The position numbers were made by a program, and so were the translations under genes. A model generated the notes under the pieces. That model did no database searches, had not been told where the DNA came from, and worked only from the letters and a program-made list of their open reading frames with translations. This document shows, in pieces, positions 36,956 to 45,544 of a stretch of 64,000 nucleotides of DNA (the stretch's first letter is position 1; the number at the start of each line of letters is the position of its first letter). Source of the DNA: Novosphingobium pentaromativorans US6-1 (lineage in GTDB: Bacteria; Pseudomonadota; Alphaproteobacteria; Sphingomonadales; Sphingomonadaceae); the NCBI RefSeq assembly GCF_000767465.1, contig NZ_CP009292.1:310001-374000 (forward strand). The letters are read 5' to 3'.

Positions 36956-37596
36956 TGTCCCTGTTCCATCTGCGGTCGTTCCCCGCTGTCAGCCCCTCGA
37001 TCTGAAGACGTCGCCGTGTCGAAACATCCACAGTCGGACAGCGCCGCGCGCAGGCGTTTCATGGCGAGTGCGAGGTGCTTTTCCACCCCGCTTCGGCTAA
37101 TTCCCATGACTTCGGCGATTTCTCCCTGCCCCATTCCCTCGAAGCGATAGAGCCGCAAGGCCCGGCCAGCGCCTTCGGGAAGGGCGTCGATGGCGTCGCG
37201 CAGGATCTGCGCTTCCTGCTTGCGGGCCAGCGCTTCGTCGGCAGGTTCGCCCGGATCCGTCCTGTCTTCCGGCGGCATGGCGACACCGCCGCTGTCCGCC
37301 TCAAGCCAGTGGCGCTCACGCCGCATGGCGCGTTGTCGCCCGCGCAGCCGATCAAGAACGAGATTGTTGGCCATGCGGAACAGGTATGCGCGCGGATTGC
37401 TGACGGGCCCTGCCGGCTGCGCGCCGACCTTGATCCACAGGTCCTGCAACAGGTCCTGCGCGTCGTCTGCCGAACCGCAGCGGGCGACCAGAAATTGCAG
37501 CAAGGGACCGCGCTCGTCTTCAAGTACGCGGGCGAGCCCGGAGGCGCGCGTTTGCTGCGGCATCGGCTCCATGTCGATCTCCGCCAAGAACTTCAT
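36952..37596 (-). CDS. ECF sigma factor, FecI-like (system 1)
   Basis: The 214-residue protein has sigma region 2 (DDAQDLLQDLWIKV, NPRAYLFRMANNLVLDRLR) and region 4 (LPEGAGRALRLYRFEGMGQ, then IAEVMGISRSGVEKHLALAM). It is a cell-surface-signalling sigma factor that should drive the downstream receptor. The start at 37596 is favoured because it overlaps the stop of the methyltransferase gene by ATGA, which ties the signalling genes to the biosynthetic-looking genes upstream. Confidence 0.92.
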   Translation of the reverse strand: MKFLAEIDMEPMPQQTRASGLARVLEDERGPLLQFLVARCGSADDAQDLLQDLWIKVGAQPAGPVSNPRAYLFRMANNLVLDRLRGRQRAMRRERHWLEADSGGVAMPPEDRTDPGEPADEALARKQEAQILRDAIDALPEGAGRALRLYRFEGMGQGEIAEVMGISRSGVEKHLALAMKRLRAALSDCGCFDTATSSDRGADSGERPQMEQGQ

Positions 37597-38210
37597 GATC
37601 GCCAGGCCCTTGCGAGCAAACCGGTGACCGATCGGGTGATCGCCACTTCATGCACTTCGATCCGCTCTTGTGCAAACCCTGCATCTGCAAACGCTGCGCA
37701 AAGCGCGTCTCTATCGAAAAGCCGATGAAAGCCCTCGCGGGTAAAGGACCAGTTTTCCATGCTCTGCCTGTCGGTGACGTAGGCCACAATTCGCCCGCCA
37801 GTCTTCAGCAGCCGATGTATCCTGTGCAGCATGGCGTGGTTGGAATCTTCGAAATACAGGACATTGAGAGCGAGCACCGCATCGAAGGTCGCGTCTGGCA
37901 ATGCCAGATCTTCCAGTTTCGCCTCGATATAGGAAGCACGCGCGCCAATGCGCTGCCGCGCGGCTTCCAGCATGGTCGCGGAAGCGTCGGCCCCGGTGAC
38001 GAGGCAATCGGTGCGCGCCAGCAGTTCGGCCATCGCCGCGCCGGTGCCGCATCCGGCGTCGAGCACCGCTTCTCCCTCGTCCGGCGCCAGGAGATCGACC
38101 GCAAGCCGGGTAGGCTTGCGGTTGACCACATCCATGGCATTGCCCAGCAGGCGGCCGGGCAGGCCACTGGGATGGGCAAGCTGCCGCGCAAGTCGGTAAG
38201 CCAGCATCAT
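37593..38210 (-). CDS. Class I SAM-dependent methyltransferase
   Basis: The 205-residue protein carries the SAM-binding motif I VLDAGCGTGAAMAELLAR, motif II acidic residue (VTGADAS) and motif IV AVLALNVLYF. It looks like a UbiE/type-11 methyltransferase. The ATG at 38210 (MMLAYRLARQ) is chosen; the frame upstream overlaps the TPR gene. It sits between that gene and the FecI-like sigma gene. The substrate may be the product of the upstream AMP-ligase/SDR genes, an inference. Confidence 0.83.
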   Translation of the reverse strand: MMLAYRLARQLAHPSGLPGRLLGNAMDVVNRKPTRLAVDLLAPDEGEAVLDAGCGTGAAMAELLARTDCLVTGADASATMLEAARQRIGARASYIEAKLEDLALPDATFDAVLALNVLYFEDSNHAMLHRIHRLLKTGGRIVAYVTDRQSMENWSFTREGFHRLFDRDALCAAFADAGFAQERIEVHEVAITRSVTGLLARAWRS

Positions 38211-38230
38211 GGGCACGTGCTTGCGGTCAA

Positions 38231-38875
38231 TCAGCCCGCCTTGCCCAGCAGGACCCGGACTTCGCGTCGGCGGCCTGCGTCCCACACCGGACGGGCAGGA
38301 TCGTGCGGAGCCTGCAGGGCTTTTTGAAGATAGGTCTTCGCTCCCGCCTTGTCTCCCTGATCCAGCAGGTAGTCGCCATAGAAGTAGTTGGAATCGAGAC
38401 CGTTCGGATCGACTGCCAGCGCCTGCTTGAGCAGCTTTTGTGCCTTCTCGTCGTCCCCCCATCCGATCGGCGATCCTGGAACCTTGTAGTAGAGTACTCC
38501 GAGGCTGAGCGCGGCTCCGCCGTCCGCTGCGCGCGGATCGAGCGAATAGGCCTTGGCAATCAGATCGCGGGCCCTCGTTGCCAGGCTCATCTTGTGGAAG
38601 ATGTTGGCACGATTGGCCTGCTCGCTGGTGATGATGCCCTGCCAGAGCAGCGGTTCGGCCTTGCCCGGATAGCGTGCGACGATGGTCGCGGCCTGCTTGG
38701 CCAACTGGTCCAGCGCCTTGGTCTGCGTGCTTGAACCCTTTACTTCGTACGTGATGTGGGCCCAGCCATCGTTCACGGCCTTAACGTCGCTCGCCATGTC
38801 GGCGAAGGCGGCCGAGGGCAGGGCGCAGGCCAGCAGCGGGGCGGCCAGAAACGTGAGGACACTGCGTTTGATCAT
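38231..38875 (-). CDS. Secreted TPR-repeat protein
   Basis: The 214-residue protein has a signal peptide (MIKRSVLTFLAAPLLACALPSAAFA) and two or three tetratricopeptide-like units (ARDLIAKAYSLDPRAADGGAALSLGVLYY; AQKLLKQALAVDPNGLDSNYFYGDYLL). It is probably periplasmic and mediates protein contacts. It lies 38 bases after the SDR gene and 20 bases before the methyltransferase gene. Its function is unknown. Confidence 0.78.
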   Translation of the reverse strand: MIKRSVLTFLAAPLLACALPSAAFADMASDVKAVNDGWAHITYEVKGSSTQTKALDQLAKQAATIVARYPGKAEPLLWQGIITSEQANRANIFHKMSLATRARDLIAKAYSLDPRAADGGAALSLGVLYYKVPGSPIGWGDDEKAQKLLKQALAVDPNGLDSNYFYGDYLLDQGDKAGAKTYLQKALQAPHDPARPVWDAGRRREVRVLLGKAG

Positions 38876-38913
38876 CGGATGGAACTCCTCTCTCTTTATC
38901 GTGTCGGGCTGGT

Positions 38914-39669
38914 TCAGCAGAACTCGGCCCGGGCCTTGCGGATCTGCCCGGCAAGACCGTTGTCGATCAGCCGCGGCGAAATGGCATTGAGGGCGGCGTA
39001 GATGCGCTCCAGCGCGCCGAACGAAACTGTCTCACGCTTCTCGACGATGGCCGAGACGATCCGCCGGGCCACCCAGTCGGGCGCGTCTGCTTTCATCCCG
39101 GTCACTTCGAGGAAGCGGTTGACCTCGCCGTTGTTGAAGGCGGTGCGCGCGGCGCGCGGGTTGATGTGGGTTACGGTGACCCCGCTGCCCATGAGTTCGC
39201 GCCGAAGTCCCTGGCTGAGCGCTGCAAGGCCTGCCTTGCTGCTCGAATAAGCCGCGAACCAGGGATAAGGGATTGCGCCCAGCACCGAGCCGATATTGAC
39301 GATCTGCCCGCTCCCTCGCCCCTGCATCGGCGCGGCCACGGCCCGGGCAAGTACCGCCGGCACAAGCAGGTTGATGCGATAGCACAAGGACAGCGCGTCG
39401 ATCGGTTGGCTCTGGTGCAGGCCGAAGCGCATGACCCCGGCGATGTTGACAAGGATATCCGGGCAATCGCCGGCCAGACGTTCGGCAAGGCGGGCAAGGG
39501 CAATTTCGTCGGACAGATCGGTGACGATGCTGGCATCGCAAGCATCGCTCTCGACGCGGTCGATTCCGGTAACGTGCGCTCCCGCCTTACGAAGAAGCGA
39601 CGCGACTGGCGTCCCGATACCCCCGGCAGCGCCGGTGACGGCAATGCGCTTGCCTTCAAGCGGCAACAT
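38914..39669 (-). CDS. Short-chain dehydrogenase/reductase
   Basis: The 251-residue protein has the cofactor motif VTGAAGGIG, the structural NIAG, the catalytic Ser in NIGSVLG and the YxxxK pair in AYSSSKAG. It is a classical SDR of unknown substrate. The ATG at 39669 (MLPLEGKRIAVTG) overlaps the end of the AMP-ligase fusion by 14 bases, so it is co-translated with it and probably acts on the same molecule. Confidence 0.86.
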   Translation of the reverse strand: MLPLEGKRIAVTGAAGGIGTPVASLLRKAGAHVTGIDRVESDACDASIVTDLSDEIALARLAERLAGDCPDILVNIAGVMRFGLHQSQPIDALSLCYRINLLVPAVLARAVAAPMQGRGSGQIVNIGSVLGAIPYPWFAAYSSSKAGLAALSQGLRRELMGSGVTVTHINPRAARTAFNNGEVNRFLEVTGMKADAPDWVARRIVSAIVEKRETVSFGALERIYAALNAISPRLIDNGLAGQIRKARAEFC

Positions 39670-41692
39670 GCTGGTTCTCCATGGCAATCGCGGCGAACAT
39701 CGCTCCGAACAAGGCGAACATCTCGCGCGCCATCGCGGTGATCGCCTCGCGGTCATTGGGTGCGTCGAGCCCGTTCACTAGCGCGGCAAAGAAAGTCATG
39801 TGGTCCTGGTCGAGGGCCCCGTGCGATGTGAGGTAGGTGAAGGCTTCGGGTGGCAGTCCGAGATTCGCGGCGACTGCACTGGCACCGCGCTGGGCAAGGG
39901 CCACGCTAACGCTTTCCAGCACATAGACCATGCCGAAGAAGCAGGCGGCATTGCCTTCGCGAATCCGGGCGTAGGCGTGCTCGACCATGGCCTGCGTTGC
40001 CGCGCTGGGGCTGCAGCTGCGGGCCTTGTCGGCATCGCCCCCGGCCGCAGCTATATCCGCCAGGATCCACTCCTCGTGCCCGGTCTCCTCTTCGATATAT
40101 TCGTCGAGTGCAGTGACGAGCGCGGGCCGGTCAAGCAGGCGTGCGCGTGCCGCCTGCATCAGCGGAACGGTATGGCGTACGTGATGGTAGGCCTGGGTCA
40201 GGTAATCGAGGTATGTGCGCCGCGAGATCGTTCCGGCGAGCCCGGCGCGCACTTGCGGGATTGTCAGGAAGCGCAGGCGATCGCGCCATGTTGCAGCTTC
40301 CAGCTCATCGAAGAAGGACGGTTCCCCTTCGAGCCATGTCCGGGCGATGGCCTTGCGGCGCAGGCGTCCGTTGCCGGTGAGCATGCCATTGGCTGGCGTG
40401 AACGGCGCCGCTTCGCGCCAGGCGGCAACGTGGGCATAAGCCGGCAGCCTTCGGTTCGCGGCGGCGACAGCTTCGGCAAGATCCGCGTCGGCCGATGCCG
40501 GCACCAGCAGGGCCTCAGGCGCGGGGGCGCCATCGCCATGGATAAGCGCCTGCGCGATTTCCGGTTGCATCATCAGGGCCGCCTCGACCCATTCGGGGGC
40601 AATGTTGCGGCCGTAGCTGGTGACGATCATCGCCGACTTGCGGCCCTCGACCCAGATCCGGCCCTGATCGTCGATCCGGCCGATGTCGCCAGTGGCCAGC
40701 GGACCTGGAGCGCGTGGCTCTCCGATCGTGCCGAGGAACATGTCTCCTTCAAGCACGATCTCCCCATCGCTCGCGATCGCTGCGCGCATATGGCCAAGCG
40801 GGCGTCCGACCGAACCATCCACGCTTTCGCCTGCGCCTTCGAGCGAGACGACCGAGCCGCATTCGGTGAGCCCGTAACCCTGCCGGACCGGCAAGCCGAG
40901 AGCGCGGGCCCTTTGCAGGAGTTCGACCGGTACCCGCGCGCCGCCGACCGCCACCAGCGTCAGGTCGGGCAGGCGCTGTCCAGAGCGTTCGAGAACCGCG
41001 ACGAGCCCCGCGAGGTATTCCGGGACGAGAATCAGTGAAGTGATCCGCCAATCGGCAAGGTGCGCGACCATGGCCGCGAAGTCGGGGCGGAAGGGATCGC
41101 CAAGACCGGCTTCGCGCTGGGGCGGACAGACGTATGTCCCGCCGGCCAGCATGGTCGCGAAGAAACCCGCAATCGTCTCGAGCAGGATCCCCGGAGGTAG
41201 CAGTGCGCAGTGGCGACCTGCATGGGCGCTCCCAAGCGCATCGACCACCGATGCAGCAACTGTGAGCATGTGTCCGGCCGAAAGGCAAACCCCCTTGGGC
41301 GTGCCGGTCGATCCGGAAGTGAAGGTAACCCGCGCCGTCAGACGGGGCAGTAATGACGGCGCGGGCTGCGGCCCGGATAGAGTTTCATCTTCGGCACCGC
41401 AGGCGGAAACGGCATGACGGACCTGTTCGTCCGTAAAGAAGGCGGGGAGAGATAGGACGGGAATTCCGGCTTCGAGAAGCGCCAGTTCGAGAATGGCCGT
41501 CTCGGTGCCATGATCGAGGCGCATCACGTATGGATGGGCTGGAACAAGGTGCCGACGTAGCTCTTCCGCACTCTTCGCAACGCGCTCCGCCAGTTCCTTC
41601 CAGGTGACAGGCGCCGCGATGATCGGATCCAGCGCGATGCCGCATGGATCTGCCTCGGCGTGAGCGCGTAGTGTCGTGAGCAGGCCAGTCAT
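39656..41692 (-). CDS. AMP-dependent ligase fused to a haem-oxygenase-like (iron-containing redox) domain
   Basis: The 678-residue protein has an adenylation domain (1 to about 475) with P-loop FTSGSTGTPKGV, YGLTECGS, TGDIGRID and GRKSAMIVTSYGRNIAPEWVE. A C-terminal domain of about 200 residues follows, of the TenA/haem-oxygenase-like diiron type, with possible ligands in EEETGHEEW, VYVLE and SHGALDQDH. The usual C-terminal catalytic lysine (GK) appears as GNGRLRR, so Arg replaces Lys. The ATG at 41692 overlaps the upstream thermostable-hemolysin gene by ATGA. It probably activates a carboxylic acid and oxidises or cleaves it. Confidence 0.85.
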   Translation of the reverse strand: MTGLLTTLRAHAEADPCGIALDPIIAAPVTWKELAERVAKSAEELRRHLVPAHPYVMRLDHGTETAILELALLEAGIPVLSLPAFFTDEQVRHAVSACGAEDETLSGPQPAPSLLPRLTARVTFTSGSTGTPKGVCLSAGHMLTVAASVVDALGSAHAGRHCALLPPGILLETIAGFFATMLAGGTYVCPPQREAGLGDPFRPDFAAMVAHLADWRITSLILVPEYLAGLVAVLERSGQRLPDLTLVAVGGARVPVELLQRARALGLPVRQGYGLTECGSVVSLEGAGESVDGSVGRPLGHMRAAIASDGEIVLEGDMFLGTIGEPRAPGPLATGDIGRIDDQGRIWVEGRKSAMIVTSYGRNIAPEWVEAALMMQPEIAQALIHGDGAPAPEALLVPASADADLAEAVAAANRRLPAYAHVAAWREAAPFTPANGMLTGNGRLRRKAIARTWLEGEPSFFDELEAATWRDRLRFLTIPQVRAGLAGTISRRTYLDYLTQAYHHVRHTVPLMQAARARLLDRPALVTALDEYIEEETGHEEWILADIAAAGGDADKARSCSPSAATQAMVEHAYARIREGNAACFFGMVYVLESVSVALAQRGASAVAANLGLPPEAFTYLTSHGALDQDHMTFFAALVNGLDAPNDREAITAMAREMFALFGAMFAAIAMENQHVAA

Positions 41693-42234
41693 GCGGCGAC
41701 CTTGCGACGACGGGCAAGGAAAGCAGAAATTGCGGTTTGCCCCAGGGCGATGAAGCCGGCGCATACCATCGGGTCGCTCGCATAATAGCTGCCCCAGGCC
41801 CGTGGATCGCCGGCGCGCTTCGGGTCGGCCTTGGCGAGGACGTGCAGCGTCACGCCGAGCCGCTCGAACATGCGGCGCAGCGGTGCGGTAAGGGTAGCGA
41901 CCGCGATCTCGCAGTTCGCCCCCAGGTCGTTGGCCGCCATGCCCCAGAGTGCGACCATGGCGAAGGCATCGTCGGCAGCAAGATTGCCGATCTCGATCAC
42001 GCTGGTTCTCTCGACCGTCCGCTGAAGCGCAAGCGACAGGCAATGCTCTACCGGGCAGTCCAGATAGCGCTCGAGGAACAGGGTCTCCTCACACGCTCGG
42101 CGATAACCGAGCGCGGCGTGGGCCGCATTTTGGTGCGAGACCTGCAGGAATGCACCATATCCGGCCTGCACGTTCGCTCCGTGCGCTTCCATGAAGCGCC
42201 TGCGGACCAGATCAATCGGCGATGTCTGCGACAT
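41689..42234 (-). CDS. Thermostable-hemolysin family protein (possible acyltransferase)
   Basis: The 181-residue protein matches the thermostable hemolysin (delta-VPH) family in its ordered motifs: ALGYRRACEETLFLERYLD, ERTSVIEIGNLAA, LRRMFERLG and WGSYYASDPMVCAGFI. The family is thought to share the fold of GNAT and autoinducer-synthase enzymes, so an acyl-transfer role is possible, and the name hemolysin may mislead. A ribosome site GAGGAG lies seven bases before 42234. It is the first gene of the eight-gene leftward unit. Confidence 0.82.
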   Translation of the reverse strand: MSQTSPIDLVRRRFMEAHGANVQAGYGAFLQVSHQNAAHAALGYRRACEETLFLERYLDCPVEHCLSLALQRTVERTSVIEIGNLAADDAFAMVALWGMAANDLGANCEIAVATLTAPLRRMFERLGVTLHVLAKADPKRAGDPRAWGSYYASDPMVCAGFIALGQTAISAFLARRRKVAA

Positions 42235-42592
42235 CCTTGTCTCCTCGATGTTCGAGGAAATGACGCCGCGCTGGCCAGGCTTCCCCAGTCCGCCGTGTTC
42301 GCCAGCGACAGGAAACCCCTGGCGCACGACAAATCGATTGCGTTTTGCGCCCCGGGATCGCCCGCAGATGCGTGCTTCGATGGTAGCCTTGCACAAGTTT
42401 CACCCGACCGGCTTGCCGACTTGCTGCTATGACCGGTTCATTCTCGCCTTGCGTGTGATTTGCGCCCCGGTGCCGTCAACACGTGACAAGGGCGCAATGA
42501 TCCACCATGTTCCCGCTTCAGGTCAGTGCCTTGCGGGCCGGGTCGGTTTCGGCGCGCAGGGCTTAGCAGACACTTCGCATAGAGAGAGCGCC
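42235..42592. other. Divergent intergenic region, 358 bases
   Basis: This gap separates the leftward thermostable-hemolysin operon from the rightward IorAB-like pair and must hold both promoters. I see ribosome sites at each edge but no convincing Fur box, palindrome or consensus promoter. The open frames crossing it are extensions of the flanking genes. Confidence 0.5.
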
Positions 42593-43189
42593 ATGAAACT
42601 TCGAATCAACGACAAGGAGATGGAGGTCGATGCCGAGGGTGACACCCCGCTGCTCTGGGTGCTGCGCGACGACCTTGGAATGACCGGAACGAAGTACGGC
42701 TGCGGTCTCGCCCAGTGCGGGGCCTGCTCGGTCCTTGTCGATGGCGTCGTCACTCGTTCTTGCGTCACTCCGCTGGATGCCGTTGCCTCGAGCGCCATCA
42801 CCACCATCGAGGCGATCGAGGAAACGGATCTCGGCAAGCGGGTGGTCGATGCATGGATACGCCACCAGGTGCCGCAGTGCGGCTATTGCCAATCGGGCCA
42901 GGTCATGGCGGCGACATCGCTGCTCAGTGAAACCGCCAAGCCCAGCGACGACGATATCCGCGCGGCGATGATCAACTTGTGCCGCTGCGGCACTTACAAC
43001 GCGATCAAGGCCGCGATGAAGGACCTCGCCGGGACGTCCGAGCACGCGGATGGCGGCGAAGGCATGGATATCGGGACCGGCGCGATGGTTGCGGGCGGCG
43101 TGGCTGTGGCAGCGGCGGCGGTTGGCGGCACGCTGGCAGTTCGCTCCAGCGGTCGAAACAATAAAACCGGCGGCGAAGGGGACGCGTGA
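42593..43189 (+). CDS. [2Fe-2S] subunit of a molybdenum hydroxylase (IorA-like) with C-terminal extension
   Basis: The 198-residue protein has the plant-type [2Fe-2S] site (CGLAQCGAC, then RSC) and the second cluster site (QCGYCQSGQ and LCRCGTYNAI). It passes electrons from the molybdopterin subunit. It is longer than typical IorA proteins of about 150 residues because of a tail with a hydrophobic stretch (GAMVAGGVAVAAAAVGGTLAV) that could be a membrane anchor. The ATG at 42593 follows AGAGAGAG. Its stop overlaps the next start. Confidence 0.9.
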   Translation: MKLRINDKEMEVDAEGDTPLLWVLRDDLGMTGTKYGCGLAQCGACSVLVDGVVTRSCVTPLDAVASSAITTIEAIEETDLGKRVVDAWIRHQVPQCGYCQSGQVMAATSLLSETAKPSDDDIRAAMINLCRCGTYNAIKAAMKDLAGTSEHADGGEGMDIGTGAMVAGGVAVAAAAVGGTLAVRSSGRNNKTGGEGDA

Positions 43190-45468
43190 TGGGCATGACG
43201 ATCGATGCACCCGGGGCCGGAAACGATGGCCTCCAGCAGTTAGCCGATGGCGAACCCTCCAACATCTCGCGCAGACGCTTCCTGCTCGCTTCGGCCGGCG
43301 CCAGCGCGGGGGCGTTGGTCCTCGGTTTCGGAATCCCGCTGGGCAAGGCGCGGGCTCAGGAGGGCGGTCCCTCCATGCCGGATGCCGCGGCGCATCCGAA
43401 AGTGCCTGCCTTCCTCGAGATTCGCCCCGACAATACCGTGCGCCTGCAATGTCCGTTCATCGAAGGTGGGCAGGGCGTCTTCACGGCCATGGCCCAGATT
43501 GTCGCCGAAGAGCTCGACATCGATCCCTCCGCCTTCACGGTTGCAGGCGCACCGGCGGACAGCGCCTACAAGATCGTGCCGATGTTTGGCCGCGTTACCG
43601 GTGGCAGCATGTCGGTGCGTTCCAGTTACGAGACGATGCGCAGGATAGGCGCTTCGGCGCGGCTCATGCTGATGCAGGCGGCATCGCAGCGGCTCGAGGT
43701 TCCCTTCGCCTCGCTCACGACGGAGCCGGGCCAGGTGATCCATAAAGCCTCCGGTCGTTCCCTGAGCTACGGCGAAGTCGCATCGGGCGCGCTCGACATG
43801 CCCGTCCCGCCGCAAGACGGCATCAGACTGCGCGATCCCAAGACCTTCCGCTGGATCGGCAAGCCGGTGGCCCGGCTCGACATGCGCGACAAGTCTACGG
43901 GCAAGGTGCAGTTCACGATCGACATGGCGGTCGAGGACATGCTGCACGCGGCCATACAGCACGCTCCGCGCCTCGGTCTTCAGGTGGGATCGATCCGCAA
44001 CGAGGGCGAGGTCAAGGCGATGCGCGGGGTCGATTCGATCCACCGCCTCGACGGCGCGGTCGCTGTCGTCGCCAAGCGCTGGTGGCATGCCCGGCAGGCG
44101 GTAGAGGCGCTGCAGGTCGATTGGGCGGAGCCCGGCGACAAGTCCGGCATCCGTTACATGCCGGCCGATTTCGACAGCGAGGCCTTCTCCCGGCAACTGG
44201 GCGCCAACACCGAAGCTGGCAACGAGGCCGAGGCCCGGGGCGATTTCGCCAAGGGCTTCAACGACGCCGCGACCAGGGTGGAAGCCACTTATTACAGCCA
44301 GTACCTTCATCATGCCCAGCTCGAGCCGCCTTCCAGCCTGGCGCGTTTCAACCCCGATGGCACGCTTGATTTATGGGTGCCCAATCAGGGGCCCGAGATG
44401 TTTCAGGCTGATGCCGCCAAGGTCGCCGGCCTGGCGCCGGAGAAGGTCAGGATCCACTCGCAGATGCTGGGCGGGTTCTTCGGACGCCATTTCCTTTACG
44501 GTCCGGGTTGCTGCTATCCTCAGGCGATCAAACTGGCGAAAGCCGTTGGCAAGCCGGTGAAGGTCATCTGGAGCCGCGAGGAAGAGTTCCTGCGTGATCC
44601 GCTTCGCCCGATGGCGGCGGTCCGCTTTCGTGGCGGGCTTGACAGCAACGGCATGCCCATCGCCATCGAGGCGATCACCGTGTGCGAGGGGGCGAGCGAA
44701 GGCATCGCCAATACGCGGGCCAAGGGCGTGGATGGGACGGCGGTCGAAGGACTGACCGCCAAGTCTTATGCCATTCCCAACTCGCGCATCGCCCAGGCCC
44801 ACGTCAAGAATCCGGTTACGCTCGGCTTCTGGCGCTCTGTCGGCAACTCGATGAACGACTTCTTCTATGAGACGTTCCTTGACGAACTCGCCGACAAGGG
44901 CGGGCACGACCCCTTCGAGATGCGCATGCGATTGCTTGAAGGCAACAAGCGCCTGACCACGCTGCTCAAGGCGGTTGAAGCACTCTCGGGAGGCTGGAAG
45001 CGCGGCCCGTTCGATGCAGCGGACGGCACCCGCCGTGCGCGCGGCGTGGCGATGGCCTCGCCGTTCGGATCGCAGACCGCAGCTATCGCCGAAGTCTCGA
45101 TCAAGGACGGGCAGGTCGTGGTCCACGACCTGTGGGAGGCGATCGATCCGGGCAGCATCGTCAATCCCGCGATTGTCGAGGCGCAGGTGAACTCGGCCAT
45201 TGCCCTGGGTCTCTCGCAGGTGCTGGTGGAGGAAGCAGTCTACAAGGAAGGGGTGCCCACCGCGCGCAACTACGATCTCTATCCAATCCTGCCGCCCGAC
45301 CGCATGCCGCGCGTCCACGTCAAGATCGTCGAGAGCGGCGAACCCATGGGCGGGGTCGGCGAACCCCCGCTTCCGGCAGTACCGCCTGCGGTCGCCAATG
45401 CCGTATCGGCGCTGACGGGAAAGCGCGTACGCAGCATGCCGCTTTCCCGAGTCAAGTTCGATACCTGA
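43189..45468 (+). CDS. Molybdopterin-binding aldehyde/isoquinoline oxidoreductase large subunit (IorB-like), Tat-exported
   Basis: The 759-residue protein belongs to the xanthine oxidase family of periplasmic single-chain large subunits. It has a twin-arginine signal (ISRRRFLLASAGASAG) and cofactor loops such as GGQGVFTAMAQI, GGFFGRHF and GFWRSVGNSMNDFF. The conserved GVGEPPLP contains the family's catalytic Glu. An in-frame GTG at 43186 is an alternative start. It probably oxidises an aldehyde or N-heterocycle. No cytochrome c partner gene is next to it. Confidence 0.9.
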   Translation: MGMTIDAPGAGNDGLQQLADGEPSNISRRRFLLASAGASAGALVLGFGIPLGKARAQEGGPSMPDAAAHPKVPAFLEIRPDNTVRLQCPFIEGGQGVFTAMAQIVAEELDIDPSAFTVAGAPADSAYKIVPMFGRVTGGSMSVRSSYETMRRIGASARLMLMQAASQRLEVPFASLTTEPGQVIHKASGRSLSYGEVASGALDMPVPPQDGIRLRDPKTFRWIGKPVARLDMRDKSTGKVQFTIDMAVEDMLHAAIQHAPRLGLQVGSIRNEGEVKAMRGVDSIHRLDGAVAVVAKRWWHARQAVEALQVDWAEPGDKSGIRYMPADFDSEAFSRQLGANTEAGNEAEARGDFAKGFNDAATRVEATYYSQYLHHAQLEPPSSLARFNPDGTLDLWVPNQGPEMFQADAAKVAGLAPEKVRIHSQMLGGFFGRHFLYGPGCCYPQAIKLAKAVGKPVKVIWSREEEFLRDPLRPMAAVRFRGGLDSNGMPIAIEAITVCEGASEGIANTRAKGVDGTAVEGLTAKSYAIPNSRIAQAHVKNPVTLGFWRSVGNSMNDFFYETFLDELADKGGHDPFEMRMRLLEGNKRLTTLLKAVEALSGGWKRGPFDAADGTRRARGVAMASPFGSQTAAIAEVSIKDGQVVVHDLWEAIDPGSIVNPAIVEAQVNSAIALGLSQVLVEEAVYKEGVPTARNYDLYPILPPDRMPRVHVKIVESGEPMGGVGEPPLPAVPPAVANAVSALTGKRVRSMPLSRVKFDT

Positions 45469-45487
45469 CCCGACCGGAGATGCAAGA

Positions 45488-45518
45488 AAGGGGGCGCCGA
45501 TGCGCCCCCTTCGTTTTT
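45488..45518 (+). terminator. Rho-independent terminator
   Basis: The stem AAGGGGGCGC pairs perfectly over ten bases with GCGCCCCCTT around a CGAT loop, and is followed by CGTTTTTC. It lies 20 bases after the IorB-like stop. Because the autotransporter gene converges from the right, it may also serve the minus strand, where the T run is weaker. Confidence 0.9.
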
Positions 45519-45544
45519 CTGGTCCAGCCCTCGGTCGGCCCCCG

